Of a stretch of 47,214 bases of DNA, positions 1 to 7,652 are shown piece by piece. Under the pieces are notes generated by a model, which saw nothing but the letters and a program-made list of their open reading frames with translations, was not told the origin of the DNA and made no database searches. This DNA comes from Bacteroidales bacterium (GTDB taxonomy: Bacteria > Bacteroidota > Bacteroidia > Bacteroidales > ML635J-15): positions 1 through 47,214 of the forward strand of contig JAQIBY010000072.1 in the NCBI GenBank assembly GCA_027858835.1, read 5' to 3'. Positions within the stretch are counted from its first letter, which is position 1, and every line of letters starts with the position of its first letter. A program made the translations under genes and the position numbers.

Positions 1-189
1 TCATTAATTGATGCTTTATAAATTGAATATTCGCCAGTTTTTCTTTTTTTTCTTGTTCCCCAGAAAACAGCATCGCTCTCTTCGACCCAAAAGTAAAAAG
101 CGTTACCAAGCCACGCATCTTCTTTAACACAAAATATCGGTTCTGCTAATTCTCTTTCCCTTTTTTCTTGTGTGTGATAAAAGGTCATA
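1..189 (-). CDS. Partial gene cut by the window edge, possible ADP-ribosyltransferase-like N-terminus
   Basis: An open frame starts with ATG at 187-189 and runs off the left edge, giving 63 residues. The visible part is polar and then aromatic (LGNAFYFWVEESDAVFWG), a pattern reminiscent of the G-x-x-Y-F and A-x-x-W elements in small ADP-ribosyltransferase-like or DUF3990-like proteins. That resemblance is weak and the fragment is too short to assign. It is read in the same direction as the genes that follow to 4.9 kb. Confidence 0.55.
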
Positions 190-319
190 TTGCTCTCTAT
201 TATTGGTTAAAACAAAGAAAGGTAAAAAATGTTTAATCTCAAAATATTGTATTTTACAATAAGCTTTGAGTATGGATGATAAAATTTTACAACAGTATTA
301 CAATGCGGACATCTCATAA

Positions 320-751
320 TTATAAAACTTTTAATACAATAGGTAAAACAATAGACCCAATAAGAGCTAAAATGCTTACCAGTATTGCCCAATTTGATTT
401 TTTAATGGAATTCTCCATAAGTAAAACTTCTAATCTTTTTTTTGCTCTGGAATATTCTTCATCTTCGGATAGACGATTGAAAAAATCATTCCAGGATGTT
501 GCTATAATTTCATTCCCTTTTGTAGTGATGTGCAAAATTTCAATTTTGGCATAAGTAGCTCGCTCTAAAATACCTAACTCATCAACAAGGATTTTTATTA
601 CTCCCAGGACTAAACGAAAATCATATTTATAATCATTGACAAGGTCAGCAGATAATTGGCGTTCATACCATGATTGCCCCGTTTCTTTAAATTTAGAAAG
701 TATAACTTCGGCTACCTCAAATTGTTTTTCGTTCAGATATTTTGTTTTCAT
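320..751 (-). CDS. Small C-terminally membrane-anchored protein with winged-helix-like N-terminus
   Basis: The gene encodes 143 residues. Residues about 1-80 are mixed helix/strand with a winged-helix-like pattern (FRLVLGVIKILVDELGI followed by a short beta wing). Residues 80-115 are charged helix, and the last 25 form one hydrophobic span (ILVSILALIGSIVLPIV). It therefore looks like a tail-anchored protein with a cytosolic head. It lies 69 bp downstream of the specificity-subunit gene in the same direction and may belong to that defence island. I do not recognise a named family. Confidence 0.6.
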   Translation of the reverse strand: MKTKYLNEKQFEVAEVILSKFKETGQSWYERQLSADLVNDYKYDFRLVLGVIKILVDELGILERATYAKIEILHITTKGNEIIATSWNDFFNRLSEDEEYSRAKKRLEVLLMENSIKKSNWAILVSILALIGSIVLPIVLKVL

Positions 752-820
752 TATTTTATTTATTCCCTTTTGCTCTATTGTGAGTTTTGCATAACATTTG
801 GCAATTTTTAAATTATAGTT

Positions 821-2257
821 TTAACTTAAAAGTATTTGTTCTATTTCTTCACTCGCTTTTTTCAAAGCTTCCTTTGTTTTGTCTTTTAGTTGTTGTGCTT
901 GTTTTCTTATGCCTGTGATATGGTCAGCTATTTTTTGCTGTTCATTTGGAGCTGGTAAGACCAAAGGGAAGTTTCTTATGGTTGGTATTGTGATGTTTCC
1001 TTGAACAGCACCAATCTTATTTCTTTCAACTAATTTTATCATTAGTGAAGAATTCAAATAATAGGATAAAAAATTCTTTACAATGCCGGAATTTTCAGCC
1101 AAAGTGAACTTTATCATAAAGGACCCAAACGCAAAACCATCTATATTTTCAGGGACTAATGCAACAATTCCAATAGTTCCACTTCTACTGATTAAAAAGT
1201 CATTTTGTTTTACAAAGCAATTTCCAAGTAAATTTCTTGCACTCTCTGGTAAATAAACAACTTCATCAACGCAAATTTCATTTCGCTTTAAATCTTTTAT
1301 TCTCAGAAGTGGCACACCGCTTTCAACATACTCATTGTTAAACGAAGCACCATAAGTAATCTCAGATATGTGCAATCCTAATTTTGACTTTCGGGATTGT
1401 GAATTTTCCATGGATGTCAAAACTTCATTGAAATACGTTTGATGATAAAATGGGTCGTATCTATTTCCTGTTAGCTCATTTGCAGTTGTAGTAAAAATTC
1501 TATTTTTCAACGTGTTTTCAGGCGGTTCAGGCAATTTTATTCCTAACTCGTTCAATAAATAATCGTCAATGCTTGAAAGTATCTTGTCGGCTTCAGCTTC
1601 ATTCTCATTTTTCTGTTCAACAACTTTACTTGTAATTTCTAAAATTCGTTTGTCTTCAATGATTGGGATTGAGAGTAATGCGGGATAATCTAATGCAGGG
1701 CGTGTGCCGCCTGTCGCCCTGCGACTTGCTGATTTTTCGCCAATGTCAGTATTTAAAAACGCCGCAAGCGTTTCACTGATTTTTTTATTGCCAGTGCGAA
1801 TTACACAAACGTGCTGATTAATATTTCCTTCAAATCCTTCGGGAGCAACAGAAGCAACAGCCATACGGCCAACGCCTGTAATTTTAACCAACAAATCGCC
1901 TTCTTTAACTTGGCTACGTTTCAACATACCGTTGTGCGTTTCTTTGTTGATATATTTACAATCGTCAAATTCTAAAATTCCAGTTGATGATAGGTTTTGA
2001 ACTCTTAAAAAAGGTATGCCGTTTCCTTTTTCGGAATAATACTTTTCGCTCTCAGTTGTTTTTGGTGTTGCACCACTTGAAATCCCAATAACATAATCAC
2101 GTAACTTCTTTGGCTCTTTAGACAAAACTTTTTTTTCAAGCTCCAATAATTCGGGAACATAGTAAAAAGGGTCAAGGCGTTTTTCCAATTCACTTTTTTG
2201 TAAAATGAAAACACGGTTTTTGTTTATTATGTTGGATTGTATTGTGTAATTGCCCAT
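821..2257 (-). CDS. hsdS: Restriction-modification specificity subunit (HsdS)
   Basis: The gene encodes 478 residues with the classic two-repeat layout of an S subunit. Target recognition domain 1 is about residues 45-210 (SGATPKTT...GIPFLRVQNL) and is followed by a helical spacer. Domain 2 is about residues 275-440 (YGASFNNEYVESGVPLLRIKDL) and is followed by a coiled coil. The two recognition domains would read the two halves of a split DNA target. The ATG overlaps the stop of the upstream methylase gene (TAATG), which implies translational coupling and a complex of the two products. No separate HsdR gene is visible. Confidence 0.9.
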   Translation of the reverse strand: MGNYTIQSNIINKNRVFILQKSELEKRLDPFYYVPELLELEKKVLSKEPKKLRDYVIGISSGATPKTTESEKYYSEKGNGIPFLRVQNLSSTGILEFDDCKYINKETHNGMLKRSQVKEGDLLVKITGVGRMAVASVAPEGFEGNINQHVCVIRTGNKKISETLAAFLNTDIGEKSASRRATGGTRPALDYPALLSIPIIEDKRILEITSKVVEQKNENEAEADKILSSIDDYLLNELGIKLPEPPENTLKNRIFTTTANELTGNRYDPFYHQTYFNEVLTSMENSQSRKSKLGLHISEITYGASFNNEYVESGVPLLRIKDLKRNEICVDEVVYLPESARNLLGNCFVKQNDFLISRSGTIGIVALVPENIDGFAFGSFMIKFTLAENSGIVKNFLSYYLNSSLMIKLVERNKIGAVQGNITIPTIRNFPLVLPAPNEQQKIADHITGIRKQAQQLKDKTKEALKKASEEIEQILLS

Positions 2258-4416
2258 TATTTCTCCGTTTCGTTAATGTGAGCAATAAATTTTGAGAGCT
2301 CTTTACTAATTTCAATTAGTTCGTTATTATTTGTATTCCTACCAGTTGCATCGTAGCCAATATCTTCGGCAATTGCCATAAAAATTGGGTAATCATCTAA
2401 TGTGGTTTGTTTTGCCAAAAAGTATTTTTCGGTTAATTCTTCCTTGAGCAAATTCACTTTGTCAGTAAATGAGGTTTGAATTGTTGATTTATCTGCTCGA
2501 ATAATTTCAGTGATTTCCTTTTTACTGGCTTTGGGATTTAATGCTTTTGCATCGGCTTCTAATTTCTTAATTGTTGTTGTTTTTTCTTTTTCCCATTTCT
2601 CAATAGTTTCAATATAGCTACTGTCTTTCTTTATTGACTCTTTGAGTTTGTTTTTTTTGTTGTTGATTTTTTCGGTTTGATTCTTATTATGTTTTCTCAG
2701 GAACAAAACAGAACTCTTTACACCTGCACCAGTGGCACTAAAAGCGGTTTGAGGCATAGAAACAACGGCAACAATACGAAACATTTCTTCAATGTTATCA
2801 CGTACATATTGCATACTACTGTTTGTCAGGATACCATCAGGAATTACAATAGCCAAATAACCGTGTTCAATTAAAAATTTATGGCATTGCTCCAAAAACA
2901 ATACTTCGGTACTTTGTCTATCTCGTAGGCTTTTCTTTTTGGTCACTTCGGCTTTAATATCTAACCAGTCAATTTCTTTTGTACCCAACGTGTATAAACT
3001 CAAATATGCTTTTTCAGAAAGCTTTATAGAACTGCCAAATGGCGGATTTGTAATAATAAAATTAAACGAATTATATTTAAACTCTTTATTATCCGATTTT
3101 TTTTGCATTTCAAGGTCGGTTAAAAGTCCGTCCGATGCAATTACGTTTGTGTGTCCGTCATCGTGAATAATCATATTCATTTTGGCTGTTCGGGCTATTT
3201 GGTCGTTTATTTCGATGCCAAAAAGGTTCTTTTCTGCAAAATTGTGCCAATATGTGTAATGGTCTTTTTCATCATTTACAGGGTGGTAATATTCATTTGC
3301 CTGTTCTCTAACTTTATCCAACGCATAAAGCAAGAAGCCACCGCTTCCGCAACTTGTGTCAAGTACCCTTGATTTGTGGTCTATGGGTAAACTGTCAACA
3401 ATAAATTTTACAATTGGACGAGGTGTGAAATACTGTCCAAACTCACCACGAAAGTAACTGCCCATAAATGTTTCAAAGGCTTTTCCTTTGCTATCAAGGT
3501 CAGTTTTATTCAGATTTATTCGCTGAAAATATTTTACAATCGTAAGGGTTTCTTGTGCAGTTAAAGAAATACCGTCTTTGAAAACTTCTGGCGCATCTTT
3601 TTCCCCAATTGCATAAATTTTTTTAATGCGTTTTAAAAGGTCTTCTGGTTCTTCGTTACGGAAAATCTGAAAATCGTAAGGGTCTCCATTTTTTCGTGGG
3701 TGTTTTTCGTCCCATATTTTACAGAAAATTAGTTTGTCCAATTCGTCAAAAGCAACACTTGGATTTCGTTGTCCACCGCCCCAAAGTGCTTGATGCGATT
3801 GTGTAAAAATCTTTGTAAGTTCACTTTCAGTAACAACTTGAAGTTCAAAAAACTTTTGCTTTGCATTTGGGTCTGGCTCGCCTATAATACCTATGTCCTC
3901 TGTGTTAATATGTAAAATTCCACCTTTAACATATTTGTATGGAGCAAGTTTTTTAATCCCAAATTGTGGAATATCGGGGATTTCAATTCTGCTTTTCGGC
4001 TTTTTGTCAGGTACTTCGTAATATTGATTTTTAATTCGGGAAGTCGTCCAAACATATTTTGCCCCTTCGGCAACAGCATAGCTGTAAGCTTGGTCAACTG
4101 CAATATTAAATTGTTGGTCAGTTAAATCTTCTTTTTTGCACTCAACTAAAATGTATGTTTCTTCGCACTCATTATCATTATAAACAATGATATCCGCTTC
4201 TTTGGTTTCCGAACCCATTTGAACGGAAACAAATTGTTTAATTCTGTCAACGGAATAGCCATAAATCAGAGCTAAAGTCAAGAAAGTTTCTGCTTGTACT
4301 TTCTCTTCAGGATTATTGTAATTCCTCTTTTTATTTTGATGAATATATGTGATAAAATCTCGGTTCTCGTCAAACCGTATTAGTCCTTTATCTATTCCTG
4401 TATTAATTAAATTCAT
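2257..4416 (-). CDS. Fused nuclease-methyltransferase subunit of a Type IIB/BcgI-like or Type I-like RM system
   Basis: The gene encodes 719 residues. The N-terminal part is a PD-(D/E)XK nuclease-like domain of the HsdR_N type, with D75 in EADIIVYN and E92-x-K94 in LVECKKED. A HsdM-type N6-adenine methylase follows, with the SAM motif DTSCGSGG at 353-360 and catalytic NPPF at 457-460. The C-terminal region is charged coiled coil. Nuclease and methylase on one chain, coupled to a separate S subunit, is the arrangement of BcgI-type enzymes, which cut on both sides of the site. That explains the missing motor subunit. Whether it cuts cannot be read from sequence. Confidence 0.88.
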   Translation of the reverse strand: MNLINTGIDKGLIRFDENRDFITYIHQNKKRNYNNPEEKVQAETFLTLALIYGYSVDRIKQFVSVQMGSETKEADIIVYNDNECEETYILVECKKEDLTDQQFNIAVDQAYSYAVAEGAKYVWTTSRIKNQYYEVPDKKPKSRIEIPDIPQFGIKKLAPYKYVKGGILHINTEDIGIIGEPDPNAKQKFFELQVVTESELTKIFTQSHQALWGGGQRNPSVAFDELDKLIFCKIWDEKHPRKNGDPYDFQIFRNEEPEDLLKRIKKIYAIGEKDAPEVFKDGISLTAQETLTIVKYFQRINLNKTDLDSKGKAFETFMGSYFRGEFGQYFTPRPIVKFIVDSLPIDHKSRVLDTSCGSGGFLLYALDKVREQANEYYHPVNDEKDHYTYWHNFAEKNLFGIEINDQIARTAKMNMIIHDDGHTNVIASDGLLTDLEMQKKSDNKEFKYNSFNFIITNPPFGSSIKLSEKAYLSLYTLGTKEIDWLDIKAEVTKKKSLRDRQSTEVLFLEQCHKFLIEHGYLAIVIPDGILTNSSMQYVRDNIEEMFRIVAVVSMPQTAFSATGAGVKSSVLFLRKHNKNQTEKINNKKNKLKESIKKDSSYIETIEKWEKEKTTTIKKLEADAKALNPKASKKEITEIIRADKSTIQTSFTDKVNLLKEELTEKYFLAKQTTLDDYPIFMAIAEDIGYDATGRNTNNNELIEISKELSKFIAHINETEK

Positions 4417-4511
4417 TCTTATTTGTCCTTATGTTATAATAAAAACACAAATGTATTAAATTTCGGTGGTGCGACGGCAAGAAAATGTCTTTTTATTCAA
4501 TACCAAATATT

Positions 4512-4907
4512 CTAAAAATCCTCATCCCTCAATTCCTCCATGCTTTTCTCAACAACCTTTGAAAGCTCCGGATTTTGATTATAGAAAAACATCCGGAAAG
4601 TATTAATGATAAAATCCTTTTTTCGATTGGCTCTTTCGAGCTGTTCAATCAGGGTTTTTAATTCATTTTGTCCACCTTCTTTTAAAATTAAATCATCCGG
4701 GAGAAAATAGGAAAATGGCGTATCTAACTTAATACAGATATCAATTATGGTCTCAACGTCTAATTTGGTTCTTCCGTTCAGCCAGTTTGCGACTGTTTGA
4801 CGAGTTATGCCCATAATATCTGCAAATTCCTGATGAGTTACTTTCTTAAGCTTAAGCAACCCTTTGATTTTCAGGTCAATAGAAAAATCATGTAAATTTT
4901 TTTGCAT
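4512..4907 (-). CDS. XRE-family helix-turn-helix regulator
   Basis: The gene encodes 131 residues. A HTH_3 domain covers about residues 14-68; the recognition region is FADIMGITRQTVANWLNGRT. The C-terminal part is helical and probably dimerises. The gene lies between the RM genes (same strand, 95 bp apart) and the divergent plus-strand gene train, so it could be the RM controller or the repressor of the element's early promoter. A direct repeat overlaps its own start codon, which suggests autoregulation. Confidence 0.88.
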   Translation of the reverse strand: MQKNLHDFSIDLKIKGLLKLKKVTHQEFADIMGITRQTVANWLNGRTKLDVETIIDICIKLDTPFSYFLPDDLILKEGGQNELKTLIEQLERANRKKDFIINTFRMFFYNQNPELSKVVEKSMEELRDEDF

Positions 4908-4933
4908 ATTATTGTATAATTTCTTGCATATTA
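4902..4933. promoter_or_regulatory. Candidate operator: 10-bp direct repeat at the repressor start
   Basis: TTGCATATTA occurs at 4902-4911, overlapping the start codon of the XRE gene, and again at 4924-4933. The spacing is 22 bp, two helical turns. Position and phasing fit an autoregulatory operator in the divergent promoter region. No binding data exist; this is inference from position. Confidence 0.35.
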
Positions 4934-5100
4934 AATGTTAAATAATTTACTTTGTTTTTACAATTTAACCAAAATTTGAACGCAATGCGAAAAATATTGC
5001 AAAAATCGTTAAAAAAAAATAGGCTTAAAACAGTAATATTGAAATATAAAGGAGCTATGGTTGGAATACTTCTTCGCATTGCTTATAATACAATCATAGC

Positions 5101-5123
5101 GGGTGGAGCTGGTTACTCCACCC
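5101..5123 (+). other. Perfect 8-bp stem-loop in the leader
   Basis: GGGTGGAG (5101-5108) pairs with CTCCACCC (5116-5123) across a 7-nt loop. It lies in the 336-bp gene-free stretch 4908-5243 between the divergent repressor and early genes. No T-tract follows, so it is not an ordinary terminator. It may be a structured leader RNA or a replication-associated hairpin. Confidence 0.45.
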
Positions 5124-5164
5124 ACCTTTCTGCAAAATCATCAATCTGTTATAATCAAGGAGGC

Positions 5165-5208
5165 AAGCGCAGCTTATTCCCATTAATAGGAATAGTTGCG
5201 CTTTTCTT
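5165..5208 (+). terminator. Stem-loop with T-rich tail, attenuator-like
   Basis: AAGCGCA (5165-5171) pairs with TGCGCTT (5197-5203), and an inner TATTCC/GGAATA pair stacks within it. The hairpin runs into TTCTTTT. It sits 35 bp before the first early gene, where it could attenuate readthrough from the leader. An origin-type structure is the alternative. Confidence 0.45.
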
Positions 5209-5243
5209 TTACCAAAAAAGTATTAACCAAAACCCAAGTTCCC

Positions 5244-5882
5244 ATGAGTGAAAATTCAAAAAAATTAGTAACCAAGTCAGGTGAAAGTAAACAAGCAAGC
5301 AAAAGCACTGATGGTAGTTTGGGTTGTCATAAAAAAGCCGAGGGGGTTCATAATCCCCCGGCTTTAATACCAAAGGCAGTTAGAGTAAAGTACAAGCATC
5401 ATCCAGAAAGAGGTGTGTTACTATTCAATGGTAAAGGCGAACATATCAAAACTGTATCAAATGATTATGCAAGTTTGATAAAGAGGAAATCAAATATTTT
5501 ATTTTGCTACTATCCACAAACTAAGCGAATCGTAGAGGAGGAGCTCAATCAATTTTTGTTATTTCCTAAGTTGAAGATATTGTGTGATCACTATAATACA
5601 CAATTATTCTACTTAACACCTCCTGATGAAATATTCCGAAATATTGTAAAAGATCGCGATGTTGATGGCAATATTGAAACCTATTTTACTGCAACACTTA
5701 ATTATATTGGCAATGCTTATACGATTAAAATTTCAAAGCCGGTATTTAAGAATTTAAAAGCACCTGCCCGCATTAATCATCGCTATATGGGTGATAAATA
5801 CACGCTTATTTCTGATCATTCTGTTACAAGGTACTTGTATGAGTTGCCTAATGAAGTTGCAATTAATGTTCCACAAAGATAG
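5244..5882 (+). CDS. Hypothetical early protein, 212 aa
   Basis: The ATG at 5244 follows the leader hairpins. The product is 212 residues with a Ser/Lys-rich disordered N-terminus (about residues 1-45) and then an alpha/beta body with many aromatic residues (residues 50-205). I recognise no family. It is the first gene of a co-directional train that continues to 31 kb. A strong GC-rich hairpin lies inside the coding sequence at 5334-5365, encoding the disordered linker, so the true start could be disputed; no other in-frame ATG gives a sizeable product. Confidence 0.6.
   Translation: MSENSKKLVTKSGESKQASKSTDGSLGCHKKAEGVHNPPALIPKAVRVKYKHHPERGVLLFNGKGEHIKTVSNDYASLIKRKSNILFCYYPQTKRIVEEELNQFLLFPKLKILCDHYNTQLFYLTPPDEIFRNIVKDRDVDGNIETYFTATLNYIGNAYTIKISKPVFKNLKAPARINHRYMGDKYTLISDHSVTRYLYELPNEVAINVPQR
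5334..5365. other. GC-rich hairpin inside a coding region
   Basis: AAAGCCG at 5334-5340 pairs with CGGCTTT at 5359-5365, and GGGG at 5342-5345 pairs with CCCC at 5355-5358, with one bulged A. Read on the minus strand it is followed by TTTTTT, so it has the form of an intrinsic terminator against antisense transcription from the early region. Confidence 0.5.
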
Positions 5883-5891
5883 ATAGCTATT

Positions 5892-6131
5892 ATGGACGGA
5901 CTTATTCAAACAGGAACTGCTGCTATCGGATGCCGAAAAAAATGGGTGTCCCATGAGCAAATTAACGATCTGTTTGGTGAAGTTTCAAAAACTACACTTG
6001 CAGATTTCCGACGGAATCGGAGAGTAACCTTTGCCAAACATCCATTCAAACGTGATTATATCTATTCACTTGAGGAAATCGAAGGAATTATTAATTCGAC
6101 AGTTGTCGAAAGAAGTATTACTCATCAATAA
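5892..6131 (+). CDS. Small excisionase/MerR-like DNA-binding protein
   Basis: The gene encodes 79 residues. The pattern WVSHEQINDLFG...TLADFRRNRR...YIYSLEEIEGII matches the winged-HTH layout of excisionase-like and MerR-like proteins: helix-turn-helix, short wing, then a Y-x-x-x-E-I helix. It starts 9 bp after the previous gene and is probably co-transcribed. It may regulate the early genes or act as a directionality factor; no recombinase is present in the window to pair it with. Confidence 0.55.
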   Translation: MDGLIQTGTAAIGCRKKWVSHEQINDLFGEVSKTTLADFRRNRRVTFAKHPFKRDYIYSLEEIEGIINSTVVERSITHQ

Positions 6132-6142
6132 AAATTCAAGTT

Positions 6143-6814
6143 ATGAACGAAAAATCAAAAACAATCAAAAACAATCAAGCCATGGAGTTGCTGAAATTCA
6201 TTGAAGAAAATGTAACAGTAAAAAAAGACCAGGCGCATTTAAAATCTGTAATTGAACAGGTGATCGAGTTGCCTGAAATTGTAAAAGCCAAAATCAATGA
6301 TGGTGGCCTTTTGGATGCAATTGAAGTTCTTACTGAGTTTGGGAGATTTGTAAAAATTACAGAATTTCGATTGGCATTGTTGGGTTTAACTCCTGAAGCC
6401 AGAATTATTGCAGAAACATCTTCTTTTCGAGTTTTTAACGAACTGATTCAGAACATTGTTGATGTTGCTGGAGAAGATATCATCGAGGCTCTTTTTTCTA
6501 AGTTTGCAATTTGGGATGAAGGTGAAAGCGAAGAATCCACTCGAATTATTATTGACGATGTCAACAAAAAGACAATTGTCAACCTTGAGAGTTATCGCAA
6601 AATTGAGATAACTGAAAATCTTGACTCACCAAATGATGCAAAAATAGAGTGCGTAACTCCATCTGGTTCTGTTGATACTTTCAACGTAAAATCCCCTTCA
6701 TTATTTATCAAAGGAACTTATGTGACAACGGATGAATTTGATAAAGCAGAGCAAGCTGAGTCTGAGAAAGCTCAGAAATCTGAGCGGGACAAAGAGACTA
6801 AAGCCGAGGATTAA
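6143..6814 (+). CDS. Hypothetical acidic protein, 223 aa
   Basis: The gene encodes 223 residues, starting 11 bp after the HTH gene. The N-terminal 120 residues are helical and acidic, the middle is beta-rich (TRIIIDDVNKKTIVNLESY), and the last 25 residues are a highly charged E/K tail. I recognise no domain. Its place in the early train suggests a role in replication or host control, but nothing in the sequence decides this. Confidence 0.6.
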   Translation: MNEKSKTIKNNQAMELLKFIEENVTVKKDQAHLKSVIEQVIELPEIVKAKINDGGLLDAIEVLTEFGRFVKITEFRLALLGLTPEARIIAETSSFRVFNELIQNIVDVAGEDIIEALFSKFAIWDEGESEESTRIIIDDVNKKTIVNLESYRKIEITENLDSPNDAKIECVTPSGSVDTFNVKSPSLFIKGTYVTTDEFDKAEQAESEKAQKSERDKETKAED

Positions 6815-6821
6815 TAATAAA

Positions 6822-6926
6822 GCCCGGACAGTACTTGATGCTATTGGAGGTCATGCTCCTTCCGGGCACACTGGGTTAGCAGAGGTTAACCAAAATGGCT
6901 GTCTGAGTTTACCAAGCTCAGGCAGC
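6822..6926 (+). other. Two adjacent RNA hairpins in an intergenic gap
   Basis: First hairpin: GCCCGGA (6822-6828) pairs with TCCGGGC (6861-6867), with an inner GGAG/CTCC pair at 6846-6859. Second hairpin: GCTGTCTGAG (6898-6907) pairs with CTCAGGCAGC (6917-6926), ten pairs including one G-T, followed by TTT. They fill the 142-bp gap before the next start codon. They may be a partial terminator, an mRNA processing site or a small RNA. Confidence 0.45.
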
Positions 6927-6956
6927 TTTCACCCCAAACTATTAAAATTAGAGATT

Positions 6957-7352
6957 ATGAGTAAATTAAACACAATTACAGCGTTAGCAAAAAAGTTGTC
7001 ATCAGAATTTGGTGAAACTGTAGAAGGAGCAGGATACAATATGTTGTATCAAATGCTTAGGGTTGAGCCTAAAAACAGCCCTAAAACACTTAAGTCAATC
7101 CGAAAGTCTATTAGCAATAAACTTGAAGAGGCAGGTATTACTAATAGTCGATTTAGGCTTGTTGCAGAGGTATATGCCGATAGCAACGAAGCGAAATTTG
7201 AACTTATGTTATTCGAATTTGAGACCGCAACACTAAACTCAGATAAGGTGTCCGACTTGCTTAAAAATGCATTTGAAGTAATTGAAGAAGAAGCCCCGGA
7301 AATCTTAAAACGTAGAGCAATTAAAGCTAATGAAAATGATGTAACGGTGTAG
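6957..7352 (+). CDS. Hypothetical protein, 131 aa
   Basis: ATG at 6957 lies just after the paired hairpins; the upstream in-frame extension overlaps the previous gene and the hairpins and is unlikely to be translated. The product is 131 residues, helix-rich at both ends with a central beta segment (NSRFRLVAEVYADSNEAKFELMLFEF). I recognise no domain. It is spaced 4 bp from the following gene. Confidence 0.55.
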   Translation: MSKLNTITALAKKLSSEFGETVEGAGYNMLYQMLRVEPKNSPKTLKSIRKSISNKLEEAGITNSRFRLVAEVYADSNEAKFELMLFEFETATLNSDKVSDLLKNAFEVIEEEAPEILKRRAIKANENDVTV

Positions 7353-7356
7353 GATT

Positions 7357-7584
7357 ATGGAAAAACAAGATGTAAAAGTAGGGGCTAAAGCAATTTACTA
7401 TCCGGTAATACTGCCAGATGGTTCAAAGCCTTCAAGATTTCGTACAACTATACTTTCAGAACCACGGGAAACCAGCAACGGGTTGCTTGTGTGTAAAATA
7501 GCGGGAATTTCAGGAGCAGTTTCAATCAAGCATTTAGAGTTGAGACAAAAAAAATCAGGGAGTAATGAGCTCCCTGGTTCTTAA
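7357..7584 (+). CDS. Small hypothetical protein, 75 aa
   Basis: The product has 75 residues, is beta-rich and basic, and starts 4 bp after the previous stop. The 3' end contains the inverted repeat CAGGGAG (7556-7562) / CTCCCTG (7570-7576). Read on the minus strand this is followed by a T-tract, like the hairpin at 5334. I recognise no domain. Confidence 0.5.
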   Translation: MEKQDVKVGAKAIYYPVILPDGSKPSRFRTTILSEPRETSNGLLVCKIAGISGAVSIKHLELRQKKSGSNELPGS

Positions 7585-7652
7585 AACATCTTGTTCAATT
7601 CTTAACTACAATACTAATCAAACAAAATGTCTGATAACAAACATTCAAAAGT

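Noticed and set aside
4952-5251. Open frame of 99 codons across the leader
   Set aside because: It runs through both leader hairpins, has no recognisable protein features, and overlaps the start of the better-supported gene at 5244.
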